From NCBI GenBank assembly GCA_964559535.1, contig CAZLIC010000067.1, forward strand, positions 1 through 25,669: a stretch of 25,669 bases of DNA, read 5' to 3'. The notes below the pieces were generated by a model. The model did not search any database. It was not told where the DNA came from and worked only from the letters and a program-made list of their open reading frames with translations. Each line of letters starts with the position of its first letter. The stretch's first letter is position 1. Shown piece by piece: positions 15,807-22,837 of the stretch. The DNA comes from CAZLIC01 sp964559535 (lineage in GTDB: Bacteria > Pseudomonadota > Alphaproteobacteria > Rhodobacterales > Rhodobacteraceae). Position numbers and translations under genes: made by a program.

Positions 15807-18155
15807 ATGGCCGAAGACAAGACCAATCCGCCGACCTCGGCCCCCACGCCTGCAATGGCGCCGACCGTCGCCCCCACCACGCAGACCACCACCTCGCCAG
15901 GGGGCCACAGGATTTCGACCGCCGTCACCTCGGGGACCCGCATCATGGGCACCTACGAGGTCGAGCAACTGATCTCGAAAGGTGGGATGGGCGAAGTCTA
16001 TCGCGGCCGCAACATCCATACCGGCGACCCGGTGGCGATCAAGATCGTGCTGCCGCACCTGGCGCAGGAAGAGATGATCATCCAGCTCTTCCAGAAAGAG
16101 GCCAAGGTGCTGGGCCGCCTGTCGCACGATGCCATCGTGCGCTACCACGTCTTCACCAACGACCCCGAAATCGGTCGGCCTTCGCTGATCATGGAGTTCG
16201 TCGAGGGCACCTCGATGAACGAGCGCATGAAGCAGGGGCCAATGCCGGAAGACGAGGTACGTGTTCTGCTGCGCCGCCTCGCGGGCGGTCTGGACAAGGC
16301 GCATGGCGTGGGCGTGGTGCACCGCGACCTGTCGCCCGACAACGTGATCCTGGAAGACGGACTGGTCGAGCACGCCAAGATCATCGATTTCGGCATCGCC
16401 AAGTCGTCGATGAAGGGCACCGACGCCACGCTTCTGCAGGGGCAGTTTGCCGGCAAGTTCAGCTTTGTGGCACCGGAACAGCTGGGCGCCTATGGCGGCG
16501 GCGTGGACCAGCGCACCGACATCTATTCGCTGGCGCTGATGATGGTTGCGGCCTGTCAGGGCAAGGTCCTGAACATGGGCAAGTCGATTGTCGAGGCGGT
16601 GAAGGCGCGCAGCGGCGTTCCCGACCTGTCGACGGTCTATCCCGGCCTGCGTCCGCTCCTGGAACACATGCTGGAGCCCGACCCGGCCAACCGCCCGGCC
16701 AGCATGGCCGATGTGATTCGGCTGATCGACAACCCGCAGCTTGTGCCGGGCCGCGCGGCGCAATCCGAGGAAGACGCGGATCGTACGCGGATCGTGTCGG
16801 CAGCTTCGCTGAGCAGTGCGGTTGCGGGTGCGGCAGCGGGCGGGTCGGCGCCCAAGGGCTCGCTCCCCCCGGCGGGATCGGCGCCGCGCCCGGCGGCTGC
16901 GGATGCCATGTTCGTGGGCATTCCCAGCGGCACGGCCGCCAAGGCGCCGGAACCGGCCAAGGGCGGCAAGGGCGGCCTGATGGCTGTGGCCGCGGTGGCT
17001 GTACTGGCGATCGGCGGCGGAGGGGCATGGTTCGGCGGCCTGCTCGGCGGCGGCGAACCGGCAAAGGACCCGACCACGCAAGAACAGCCCGGAACGGGCA
17101 CAGCCGAGCAGCCAGCCTCGGGGTCAACCGAACAACCGGCCACCGGAACCACCGAGCAGCCGGCCACCGGGACATCGGAGCAGCCTGCGACGGGCACAAC
17201 GGAACAACCGGCGACTGGCACGACGGAACAGCCCGCGACGGGCACGACGGAACAACCCGCGACGGGCACAACCGAACAGCCCGCGACGGGCACAACCGAA
17301 CAGCCCGCGACGGGCACGACGGAACAGCCGGGGACAAACGCCGCCGAGCAGCCTGCCAACGGGACGTCAGAGCAACCCGCCACCGGCTCGACCGAGCAGC
17401 CGGCAACAGGAACGGCGGAACAGCCTGGCACCGGAACTGCAGAGCAGCCCGGAACCGGCACGGCAGAACAACCGACGACCGGCACCGCGACAAACACGGA
17501 AACTCCCCCCCCGCCCGCCGACCCGATGGAGATCCAGGCCGCCTGGGTGCGCGACTACAATCCCGGCGCCTGCGCCTTTGTGGCGGTGCGCAGCAAGGCG
17601 GAACCGGCGGTGGCGCTGGAGGGCTTTGCCAAGGACATCGCCCCGTTCACGGCGCTGCTTTCCGAGTTCACGGCGCAGTTCGGCAAGGAACCCGCTCTGG
17701 ACACGCATGGCGTGAACGATCCGCAGTGCCCCATCGTCGAATACATGAACCGACTGAGGGCCAGCGAGGAGTTGCCGCCTTCCATCGTGATGGACAACAA
17801 CACCGGAGTGGTAAAGAGCGGCGAAACGGTTTCGGGCCGGATCGAGGGGCTGGCGGGCCGCGCGGTGACGCTGTTCCTGGTGAACGGGGTGGGCGGGGCA
17901 ACCAACCTGAAGAACTTCGTGGCAAGGTCTTCGGACGGCACGGTCAGCTTCTCGTTTTCGGTGAACCTTGCGGCCGGGTCGGAACCCACGCCGCAGCTGT
18001 TGCTGGCGCTGGTGACGCAGGACCCGGTGACGAAGCTGGACGTCGTGCCGAACGGCGTGACGGCGCGCGCACTGGTGCCGTTCATGGAAGCCGAGATCGC
18101 GCGCGCGCGGCAGGATGCGATTGCCGACCTGCGCTACTTCCGGCTGGAGAACTGA
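15807..18155 (+). CDS. Transmembrane Ser/Thr protein kinase with tandem-repeat linker
   Basis: A 782-residue Hanks-type kinase. Residues 1-45 are Pro/Thr-rich. The kinase domain spans about 48-310: Gly loop ISKGGMGEVY (56-65), VAIKI with K79, E98, catalytic VHRDLSPDNV (171-180), IDFG (193-196) and APE (222-224). A single membrane segment follows at about 391-411 (LMAVAAVAVLAIGGGGAWFGG). Outside it lie about 18 copies of an 8-residue TTEQPATG-type repeat (about 425-560) and an outer domain (about 570-782) with two Cys (589, 641) that I do not recognise. The topology suggests a periplasmic sensor or anchor domain controlling an inner kinase. HRDLSPDN has Ser (176) where the common motif has Lys. 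It is coupled to the PP2C gene; cellular targets are unknown. Confidence 0.92.
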   Translation: MAEDKTNPPTSAPTPAMAPTVAPTTQTTTSPGGHRISTAVTSGTRIMGTYEVEQLISKGGMGEVYRGRNIHTGDPVAIKIVLPHLAQEEMIIQLFQKEAKVLGRLSHDAIVRYHVFTNDPEIGRPSLIMEFVEGTSMNERMKQGPMPEDEVRVLLRRLAGGLDKAHGVGVVHRDLSPDNVILEDGLVEHAKIIDFGIAKSSMKGTDATLLQGQFAGKFSFVAPEQLGAYGGGVDQRTDIYSLALMMVAACQGKVLNMGKSIVEAVKARSGVPDLSTVYPGLRPLLEHMLEPDPANRPASMADVIRLIDNPQLVPGRAAQSEEDADRTRIVSAASLSSAVAGAAAGGSAPKGSLPPAGSAPRPAAADAMFVGIPSGTAAKAPEPAKGGKGGLMAVAAVAVLAIGGGGAWFGGLLGGGEPAKDPTTQEQPGTGTAEQPASGSTEQPATGTTEQPATGTSEQPATGTTEQPATGTTEQPATGTTEQPATGTTEQPATGTTEQPATGTTEQPGTNAAEQPANGTSEQPATGSTEQPATGTAEQPGTGTAEQPGTGTAEQPTTGTATNTETPPPPADPMEIQAAWVRDYNPGACAFVAVRSKAEPAVALEGFAKDIAPFTALLSEFTAQFGKEPALDTHGVNDPQCPIVEYMNRLRASEELPPSIVMDNNTGVVKSGETVSGRIEGLAGRAVTLFLVNGVGGATNLKNFVARSSDGTVSFSFSVNLAAGSEPTPQLLLALVTQDPVTKLDVVPNGVTARALVPFMEAEIARARQDAIADLRYFRLEN
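17080..17484 (+). repeat. 24-base tandem repeat coding for (T-T-E-Q-P-A-T-G)n in the kinase
   Basis: About 18 consecutive 24-base units encode EQP-centred octapeptides. The central units (about 17190-17330) are nearly identical in DNA, differing mainly in synonymous positions such as ACAACC versus ACGACG. Outer units have drifted (AEQPGTG, SEQPATG, AEQPANG). The high central identity suggests recent slippage or unequal crossing over, so the copy number probably varies among strains. Confidence 0.9.
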
Positions 18156-18212
18156 GCGACAGCGGCAGGCGCCCCGGCCCGCCGCAAGGGTGCGCAGCAG
18201 TAGCCGTCGCGC

Positions 18213-18638
18213 TCAGTTGAACTGGATGTTGCCCACGCGCGAGGACAGGATCTGCTTGTCGCGGCAGATCGTCTGCTCTCCGGAAGCCGCGGCACATTCC
18301 ACCGGCCCGTTGACCAGGATTCGCGAGACGCCGGAGCATTGCTGCTCGGGCAGGTCGAACTGCACGACGCGGGTCTTTCCCGCGGGCAGGAAGCCGAACT
18401 CCAGCACCAGAAGCTTTTTCACGATGCCCTCGGTGTCATACACCGCAACCTCGTAGGACACCTTCTCCAGCCCCGTCGCGGATGAGTTGTAGATGACGTA
18501 AGTCAGCCGACAACCGCCATCCACGTCGGCAGCGGTGTTCAGTTCGATTTCGATGTTGCCTGCCGATTGGGCCAGCACGGGCGACGCAAGCCCCGCCACT
18601 GCTGCCGCGCAGAGCCAAAGGCGCCGAATTCCCTGCAT
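18213..18638 (-). CDS. Small exported Cys-containing protein, function unknown
   Basis: A 141-residue protein with a signal peptide (MQGIRRLWLCAAAVAGLASPVLA, cut after residue 23). The mature part has four Cys, in GGCRLTYVIYN, EQQCSGVS, VECAAAS and TICRDK, consistent with two periplasmic disulfides. The middle (CRLTYVIYNSSATGLEKVSYEVAVYD) reads like an all-beta domain; the family is not recognised. Three ATG codons stand in a row (18644, 18641, 18638) directly after GGAGG, and only the third has a workable spacing of six bases, so 18638 is chosen. It is convergent with the kinase gene (57-base gap). Together with the next minus gene it sits between the kinase and the caspase-like gene, so it may serve the same envelope process. 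Confidence 0.82.
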   Translation of the reverse strand: MQGIRRLWLCAAAVAGLASPVLAQSAGNIEIELNTAADVDGGCRLTYVIYNSSATGLEKVSYEVAVYDTEGIVKKLLVLEFGFLPAGKTRVVQFDLPEQQCSGVSRILVNGPVECAAASGEQTICRDKQILSSRVGNIQFN

Positions 18639-18770
18639 CATCATCCTCCGCACCGCCAGCCCATTGGCCGCATGTCGCGGATCATTAGCACGACGGCAGT
18701 GTCGGCTGTCAACGACAGTCCCGGTGCCAGCCACTGCATCAGCCTTCGGACCCGGGAAAGTCCGGGCCGC

Positions 18771-19058
18771 CTACTGGAAGACGCCCGTTGTCCAGGGCAA
18801 ACGGACGATCTTGCGCGAGACGACGGCGGTGCGAACGGGTTCCACCAGAACTGACGGGCGGCGCAGCGGGCGCACATCGCGTCCGGATTCAAACCCGACC
18901 GAATCGCGGCTGTCGCTGCTGGTGCGCGGCGTGACGTCGATCTGCGGCTGGCGCTGGGCCGCGGCAAGCAGGAACGGCGCAAAAGGCAGAACAGGTTCTG
19001 CCACAGCGGGAGAGGCAGTCGCGACCGCAAGGGCCAGGGCAAGCAGTTTCACGCGCAT
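18771..19058 (-). CDS. Small exported hypothetical protein
   Basis: A 95-residue protein starting at ATG 19058, with GAGGAG six bases upstream, and ending with TAG at 18771. A signal peptide is clear (MRVKLLALALAVATASPAVA before EPVLPF). The mature part is short, Arg-rich and without Cys (DVTPRTSSDSRDSVGFESGR, VSRKIVRLPWTTGVFQ), probably unstructured or peptide-like. The frame is open far upstream, but the ribosome binding site and signal peptide fix the start. No family is recognised. It is divergent from the caspase-like gene and upstream of the 141-residue exported protein, with 132 bases between them. Confidence 0.72.
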   Translation of the reverse strand: MRVKLLALALAVATASPAVAEPVLPFAPFLLAAAQRQPQIDVTPRTSSDSRDSVGFESGRDVRPLRRPSVLVEPVRTAVVSRKIVRLPWTTGVFQ

Positions 19059-19241
19059 CGTCAACTCCTCGCGTTTCGCGGCGAACGGCCGCGTGTGACG
19101 CCAACCCCCAAGCTTTACCAATATCGCGTTTCCCGGCGAAATGCAATCTGCGCGAAGAACGGCAGCCCCCGGCAGGCACATTGCCGCCACAGTGGCGTGA
19201 TCGGCTTGCCACTGGATGCAGGCGCCCACATGGGGTATCCT

Positions 19242-19259
19242 GTAAGCGTAAGCGTAAGC
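19242..19259. repeat. Three tandem GTAAGC hexamers upstream of the caspase-like gene
   Basis: GTAAGC is repeated three times without interruption, 22 bases before the chosen ATG at 19281. If translation began at the in-frame ATG at 19230, the repeat would code Val-Ser three times. It may be a slippage-prone tract in the leader; no ribosome binding site supports the longer start. Confidence 0.7.
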
Positions 19260-19280
19260 GCCACCGATACACGGGTTCCC

Positions 19281-21755
19281 ATGCGAAAGCCGATCATTCT
19301 TTCGATGCAGCGCGGCTTGACCGTGGCCTTCCTCACCGGCGTTTTCCTGGCCGCGGGTCTGGATGCGGCCGAGGCGCGGCGGCTGGCCCTGGTGGTCGGC
19401 AACGCCGACTATGCCGCAGCGCCCGATCTGAAGAACCCGGTCAGCGATGCGCGGGCCGTGGCCGCCACGCTGGAGCGGCTGGGGTTCGAGGTGACGCTGC
19501 TGACGGACGTGCCGATTGCCGAGTTCTGGCCCAAGGTCGACAGCTTTGCCGTCGAGGCGCAGACGGCCGAGGCGACGGTGTTCTACTATGCCGGCCACGC
19601 CTTCCAGATGCAGGGGCAGAACTACCTGTTGCCCACCGATGCCAGCCTTGCCAGCCGCGACACCTTGCGGTCAGAGACCTGGAACCTTGATGGCGTGATC
19701 GCCCGCTTGCAGGACCGCAAGCGCCAGACGCTGGTCTTCCTGGACGCCTGCCGCAACGACCCGCTGCCTGCGGCCCTGCGCGGATCGGGTGCCGCCGATG
19801 GCCTGGCGCGGTTGCAGACCGGTGTGGGCACCTTCGTGGCGTTTGCCACCGAACCCGGCGCGGTCACCTACGATGGCGCGGGCGATGCACCGAACAGCCC
19901 CTTTGCCACCGCCCTGCTGAAGAACCTTGAGGTTGAGGGGCAGTCGATTTCGGACCTGATGATCAAGGTGCGCAACGATGTGGCCGAGACGACCGGCGGG
20001 CGGCAGACGCCATGGGACCAGTCGTCGCTGCGCGACCAGTTCTATTTCAAGGCGGCGACCGAGACGAAGCAGGAGCTGACGGCGGCGGACTACGAGCTGC
20101 TGGCGCAACTGTCGCCCGAGGACCGGACGCAGTTCCTTGAACTGCTGAAGGCGTCGGGTTTCTCGGAGGAGTCGCTGAAGGCCGCCGACGATGCGATCAC
20201 GGTGGCCAGCTACAACCTGGAAGTGGCGGCGGAAAGCGACGTTTCCATCGGCGTGGCCCCCGCTGGACCCACCGCCGCACCGACCGAGGCCCCGAGCGAG
20301 ATCGACATCGCGAGTCTGGAGGTTGTGGGCGACTCGGGCCAGACAGTGGGCGGACTGGAGGCGCCGGCCGCACCTGCCGAGGTGGCCGAAGCCCCTGCAG
20401 AATCGGCAGCCCCGGTCGAAGTCGCGGAGACCCCCGCAGAACCGGCAGCGCCGGCCGAGGTCGCCGAGGCCCCCACCGAACCGGCCGCACCGGCCGAGGT
20501 CGCTGAAGCGCCCGCAGAACCGGCAGCCCCCGTCGAGGTCGCCGAGGCCCCTGCCGAACCGGCCGCGCCGGTCGGGGTTGCCGAAGCGCCCGCAGAACCG
20601 GCAGCCCCCGTCGAGGTCGCCGAGGCCCCCGCCGAACCGGCAGCGCCGGTCGAGGTCGCCGAAGCCCCCGCCGAACCGGAAGCCCCGGTTGAAGTCGCCG
20701 AGGCCCCCGCTGAACCGGCAGCGCCGGTCGAGGTCGCCGAAGCGCCCGCAGAACCGGCCGCGCCTGCCGAGGTCGCCGAGGCCCCCGCCGAACCGGCAGC
20801 GCCGGTCGAGGTCGCCGAAGCCCCCGCCGAACCGGAAGCCCCGGTTGAAGTCGCCGAGGCCCCCGCTGAACCGGCAGCGCCGGTCGAGGTCGCCGAAGCG
20901 CCCGCAGAACCGGCCGCGCCTGCCGAGGTCGCCGAAGCGCCCGCCGAACCGGCCGCGCCTGCCGAGGTCGCCGAAGCGCCCGCCGAACCGGCAGCCCCGG
21001 TCGAGGTCGCCGAAGCGCCCGCCGAACCGGCAGCCCCGGTCGAGGTTGCCGAAGCCCCCGCCGAGCCTGCGGCGCCGGTCGAGGTCGCCGCGCTGGAGCC
21101 CGAACCGGTTCCGCCCGTGGCTGACCTGCCGCAGCCTGAGGCGCAGGACGCTCCGCTGGGTCAGGACCCTGCCGATGCCGGGCCCCCTGTGCGGCTGGCG
21201 GCGCTGACCTGGCAGACGCGTGGCATCCTGGAGATCGGCGCCGTGCGTGGCGACCTGGACCGTCTGCCTGCCGCCGAGATCACGCCCGACACCGAGGAAA
21301 ACCGCGCGATCCTGGCCGCCATCGACCCCACCCTGCTGGACGACAGCACCGCAACCGTGGACGAAGGCGACCTGGCCCGCGCAGCACAAAGCGAACTGGC
21401 GCGCCTGGGCTGCTACCGCATGACGGTTGACGGGTCCTGGGGTCGCGGGTCGCGGACGGCGTTGACCTCGTACTTCCTGGCCAAGAAGTCCGTTCCCACA
21501 ACGCTGGAGCCTACGGCCGAGCTTGTGGCGCGGCTGCAGGCCGAAACGAAGGTGGTCTGCGAAGTGCAGGTGGCGCGCGCCAAGGTCGTGGTGGGCAAGA
21601 CCAAGCCGATCCTGCCGCAACGCGCGGCCGCCACACCGGCCGCTTCTGCCGAACTGCCCAAGAACTACAAGCCCAAGGCAGGCAACAAGACGGTCACCAA
21701 GACCGAGCGGAAGAAAGAGATCAAGAAGGGCCTGCTGAACTCGGGCTCGTTCTGA
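19281..21755 (+). CDS. Exported caspase-fold (peptidase C14-like) protein with PAE repeats and PG-binding-like domain
   Basis: An 824-residue protein. The N-terminus has an export signal (LTVAFLTGVFLAAGLDAAEA, cut near residue 32). Residues 33-258 are a caspase p20-like domain: RLALVVGNADYAAAPDLKNP, VFYYAGHAFQ with likely catalytic His106, and LVFLDACRNDP with likely catalytic Cys157. Residues about 361-605 are about 19 tandem 13-residue repeats (EVAEAPAEPAAPV). Residues about 694-745 resemble a peptidoglycan-binding domain (AQSELARLGCYRMTVDGSWGRGSRTAL), followed by a Lys-rich tail. It probably acts in the periplasm with the repeat as spacer to the wall. Substrate and activation are unknown; caspase homologues of this kind prefer basic P1 residues or may be inactive. 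ATG 19281 has no clear ribosome binding site; 19305 and 19230 are alternatives. Confidence 0.88.
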   Translation: MRKPIILSMQRGLTVAFLTGVFLAAGLDAAEARRLALVVGNADYAAAPDLKNPVSDARAVAATLERLGFEVTLLTDVPIAEFWPKVDSFAVEAQTAEATVFYYAGHAFQMQGQNYLLPTDASLASRDTLRSETWNLDGVIARLQDRKRQTLVFLDACRNDPLPAALRGSGAADGLARLQTGVGTFVAFATEPGAVTYDGAGDAPNSPFATALLKNLEVEGQSISDLMIKVRNDVAETTGGRQTPWDQSSLRDQFYFKAATETKQELTAADYELLAQLSPEDRTQFLELLKASGFSEESLKAADDAITVASYNLEVAAESDVSIGVAPAGPTAAPTEAPSEIDIASLEVVGDSGQTVGGLEAPAAPAEVAEAPAESAAPVEVAETPAEPAAPAEVAEAPTEPAAPAEVAEAPAEPAAPVEVAEAPAEPAAPVGVAEAPAEPAAPVEVAEAPAEPAAPVEVAEAPAEPEAPVEVAEAPAEPAAPVEVAEAPAEPAAPAEVAEAPAEPAAPVEVAEAPAEPEAPVEVAEAPAEPAAPVEVAEAPAEPAAPAEVAEAPAEPAAPAEVAEAPAEPAAPVEVAEAPAEPAAPVEVAEAPAEPAAPVEVAALEPEPVPPVADLPQPEAQDAPLGQDPADAGPPVRLAALTWQTRGILEIGAVRGDLDRLPAAEITPDTEENRAILAAIDPTLLDDSTATVDEGDLARAAQSELARLGCYRMTVDGSWGRGSRTALTSYFLAKKSVPTTLEPTAELVARLQAETKVVCEVQVARAKVVVGKTKPILPQRAAATPAASAELPKNYKPKAGNKTVTKTERKKEIKKGLLNSGSF
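20361..21092 (+). repeat. 39-base tandem repeat (about 19 copies) in the caspase-like gene
   Basis: Units of 39 bases encode variants of EVAEAPAEPAAPV. A higher-order duplication is visible: the four-unit block around 20673 recurs 156 bases later, around 20829, with near-identical bases including the marker GAACCGGAAGCCCCGGTTGA. This indicates recent unequal crossing over. The tract is rich in Pro, Ala and Glu, with no Cys and no aromatic residue, which suits an extended acidic spacer. Confidence 0.92.
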
Positions 21756-21761
21756 TCCTGC

Positions 21762-21789
21762 ACCGCCGGGCTTAGCCCAGCCCGGCGGT
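21762..21789. terminator. Bidirectional terminator-like hairpin between convergent genes
   Basis: ACCGCCGGGC (21762-21771) and GCCCGGCGGT (21780-21789) are perfect 10-base inverted arms around an 8-base loop. They sit seven bases after the caspase-like stop. The right arm and loop overlap the last codons and stop of the reductase gene on the other strand. No strong T tract is present on either side. Confidence 0.7.
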
Positions 21790-22746
21790 ACGGGCGCGCA
21801 GGCGCACCAGCGCCAGCACGGTGTCGATGGTGGGGGTGGGGGTGCCCGTCAGGCGGCCCAGCTCGGCCACCGAAGCCACCAGCGCATCGGTTTCCAGCGG
21901 ACGCCCCGCCGTCAGGTCCTGCAGCATCGACGTGCGGTGCGCACCCACGGCGGCACCGGCATCGATGCGGCGGTCGACGTCGATGGGGAAGTTGACGCCC
22001 AGCGTTTCGGCAATCGCCTGCGCCTCCACCATCATCGCGCGGGCCACCGCACGCGTGCCGGGATCGGTGCACAGCACATCCAGCGTCGCATGGGTCAGCA
22101 CCGAGATCGGGTTGAACGACAGGTTGCCCCACAGCTTGACCCAGATCTCGTCGCGCAGGCGCGGGCGGACGGGCGCCTTCAGCCCGGCTGCCGTCAGCGC
22201 CTTTGACAAGGCCTCGGCACGCGCCGATTTCTCGCCCGAAGGCTCGCCCAGCGAAAAGCGGTTGCCCTCGACATGCGTGACGGTGCCGGGTTCCGTCACT
22301 TCGGCTGCCGGATAGACGACGCAGCCCAGCACGCGGTCTGGTCCGAAACCGTTCCACTGCACATCGCCGGGGTCAACCGAGGCCAGCCGCGTGCCCTCGA
22401 ACGGGCCGCCGAAGCGGTGGAAGTACCACCAGGGCAGGCCGTTCACGCCGCTGACCAGCGTGCTGCCCTCGCCAAGAAGCGGCGTGATCTGGCCCACCAC
22501 GGCAGGCACCGAATGCGCCTTCAGTGTCAGGATGACATAGTCCTGCGGGCCCAGCGTGCGCGCGTCATCGGTGGCACGCACCGGGTGGGTGACGGCCCGG
22601 CCCTCTTCTATCAGCGTCAGCCCGCGGGACTGCAGCGCCGCCAGATGCGGCCCGCGCGCCACCAGCGAGACGTCGGCGCCGACGGCGGCCAGCTTGGCCC
22701 CCATGTAGCCACCAATGGCCCCTGCCCCGAAGATGCAGATTTTCAT
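21772..22746 (-). CDS. Ketopantoate reductase family protein (ApbA/PanE-like)
   Basis: NADPH-dependent 2-dehydropantoate 2-reductase family, 324 residues, which reduce ketopantoate to pantoate in CoA synthesis; several paralogues act on other 2-oxo acids. The N-terminal Rossmann motif is FGAGAIGGYMG (6-16). K76 in LTLKAHSV, the conserved catalytic Lys K204 in DEIWVKLWGNLSFNPIS, and E285 in GRPLETDAL match the PanE active site layout. The start chosen is ATG at 22746, directly before the Rossmann strand; the frame extends 18 codons further without support. It is 91 bases after the acyl-CoA synthetase on the same strand, so probably co-transcribed. That partner makes a role outside pantothenate synthesis possible, so no symbol is given. 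Confidence 0.88.
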   Translation of the reverse strand: MKICIFGAGAIGGYMGAKLAAVGADVSLVARGPHLAALQSRGLTLIEEGRAVTHPVRATDDARTLGPQDYVILTLKAHSVPAVVGQITPLLGEGSTLVSGVNGLPWWYFHRFGGPFEGTRLASVDPGDVQWNGFGPDRVLGCVVYPAAEVTEPGTVTHVEGNRFSLGEPSGEKSARAEALSKALTAAGLKAPVRPRLRDEIWVKLWGNLSFNPISVLTHATLDVLCTDPGTRAVARAMMVEAQAIAETLGVNFPIDVDRRIDAGAAVGAHRTSMLQDLTAGRPLETDALVASVAELGRLTGTPTPTIDTVLALVRLRARTAGLG

Positions 22747-22791
22747 GCGCCTGCCCCGCAAACCGGTGCGCAACGACAACGCCCGCGCCAC

Positions 22792-22815
22792 CCTCCCCAC
22801 AAGGGCGAGGGGAGG
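22792..22815 (-). promoter_or_regulatory. Hairpin between the acyl-CoA synthetase and reductase genes
   Basis: CCTCCCC (22792-22798) and GGGGAGG (22809-22815) are complementary around a 10-base loop, in the gap of the leftward pair. No T tract follows in the leftward direction, so it is more likely a processing or attenuation structure than a full terminator. Confidence 0.4.
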
Positions 22816-22837
22816 TGCCCTGCCCTGCCGTTCCGCA

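Noticed and set aside
17080..17484. CRISPR-like array in the 24-base repeats
   Set aside because: The units are contiguous with no unique spacers and are in frame inside a gene.
16637..17497. Minus-strand frame rich in GCSVVPVA repeats opposite the kinase gene
   Set aside because: A shadow of the EQPATG repeat; Cys-rich only because CTG/GTT reads as CAG/AAC on the coding strand.
14998..18155. Type VI secretion regulatory pair (PppA/PpkA)
   Set aside because: Only the phosphatase-kinase pairing agrees. No Fha, Tss or Tag genes are nearby, and the kinase outer domain is not the vWFA type of PpkA.
18751..18766. CCCGG/CCGGG hairpin after the 95-residue exported protein gene
   Set aside because: Only five pairs and no T tract in the leftward direction; too weak to call a terminator.
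19671..21620. A 649-residue minus-strand frame across the caspase-like gene
   Set aside because: It is the reverse reading of the 39-base repeat (RFGGGFGDLDRRC text). The plus frame has the caspase dyad and a PG-binding-like domain.
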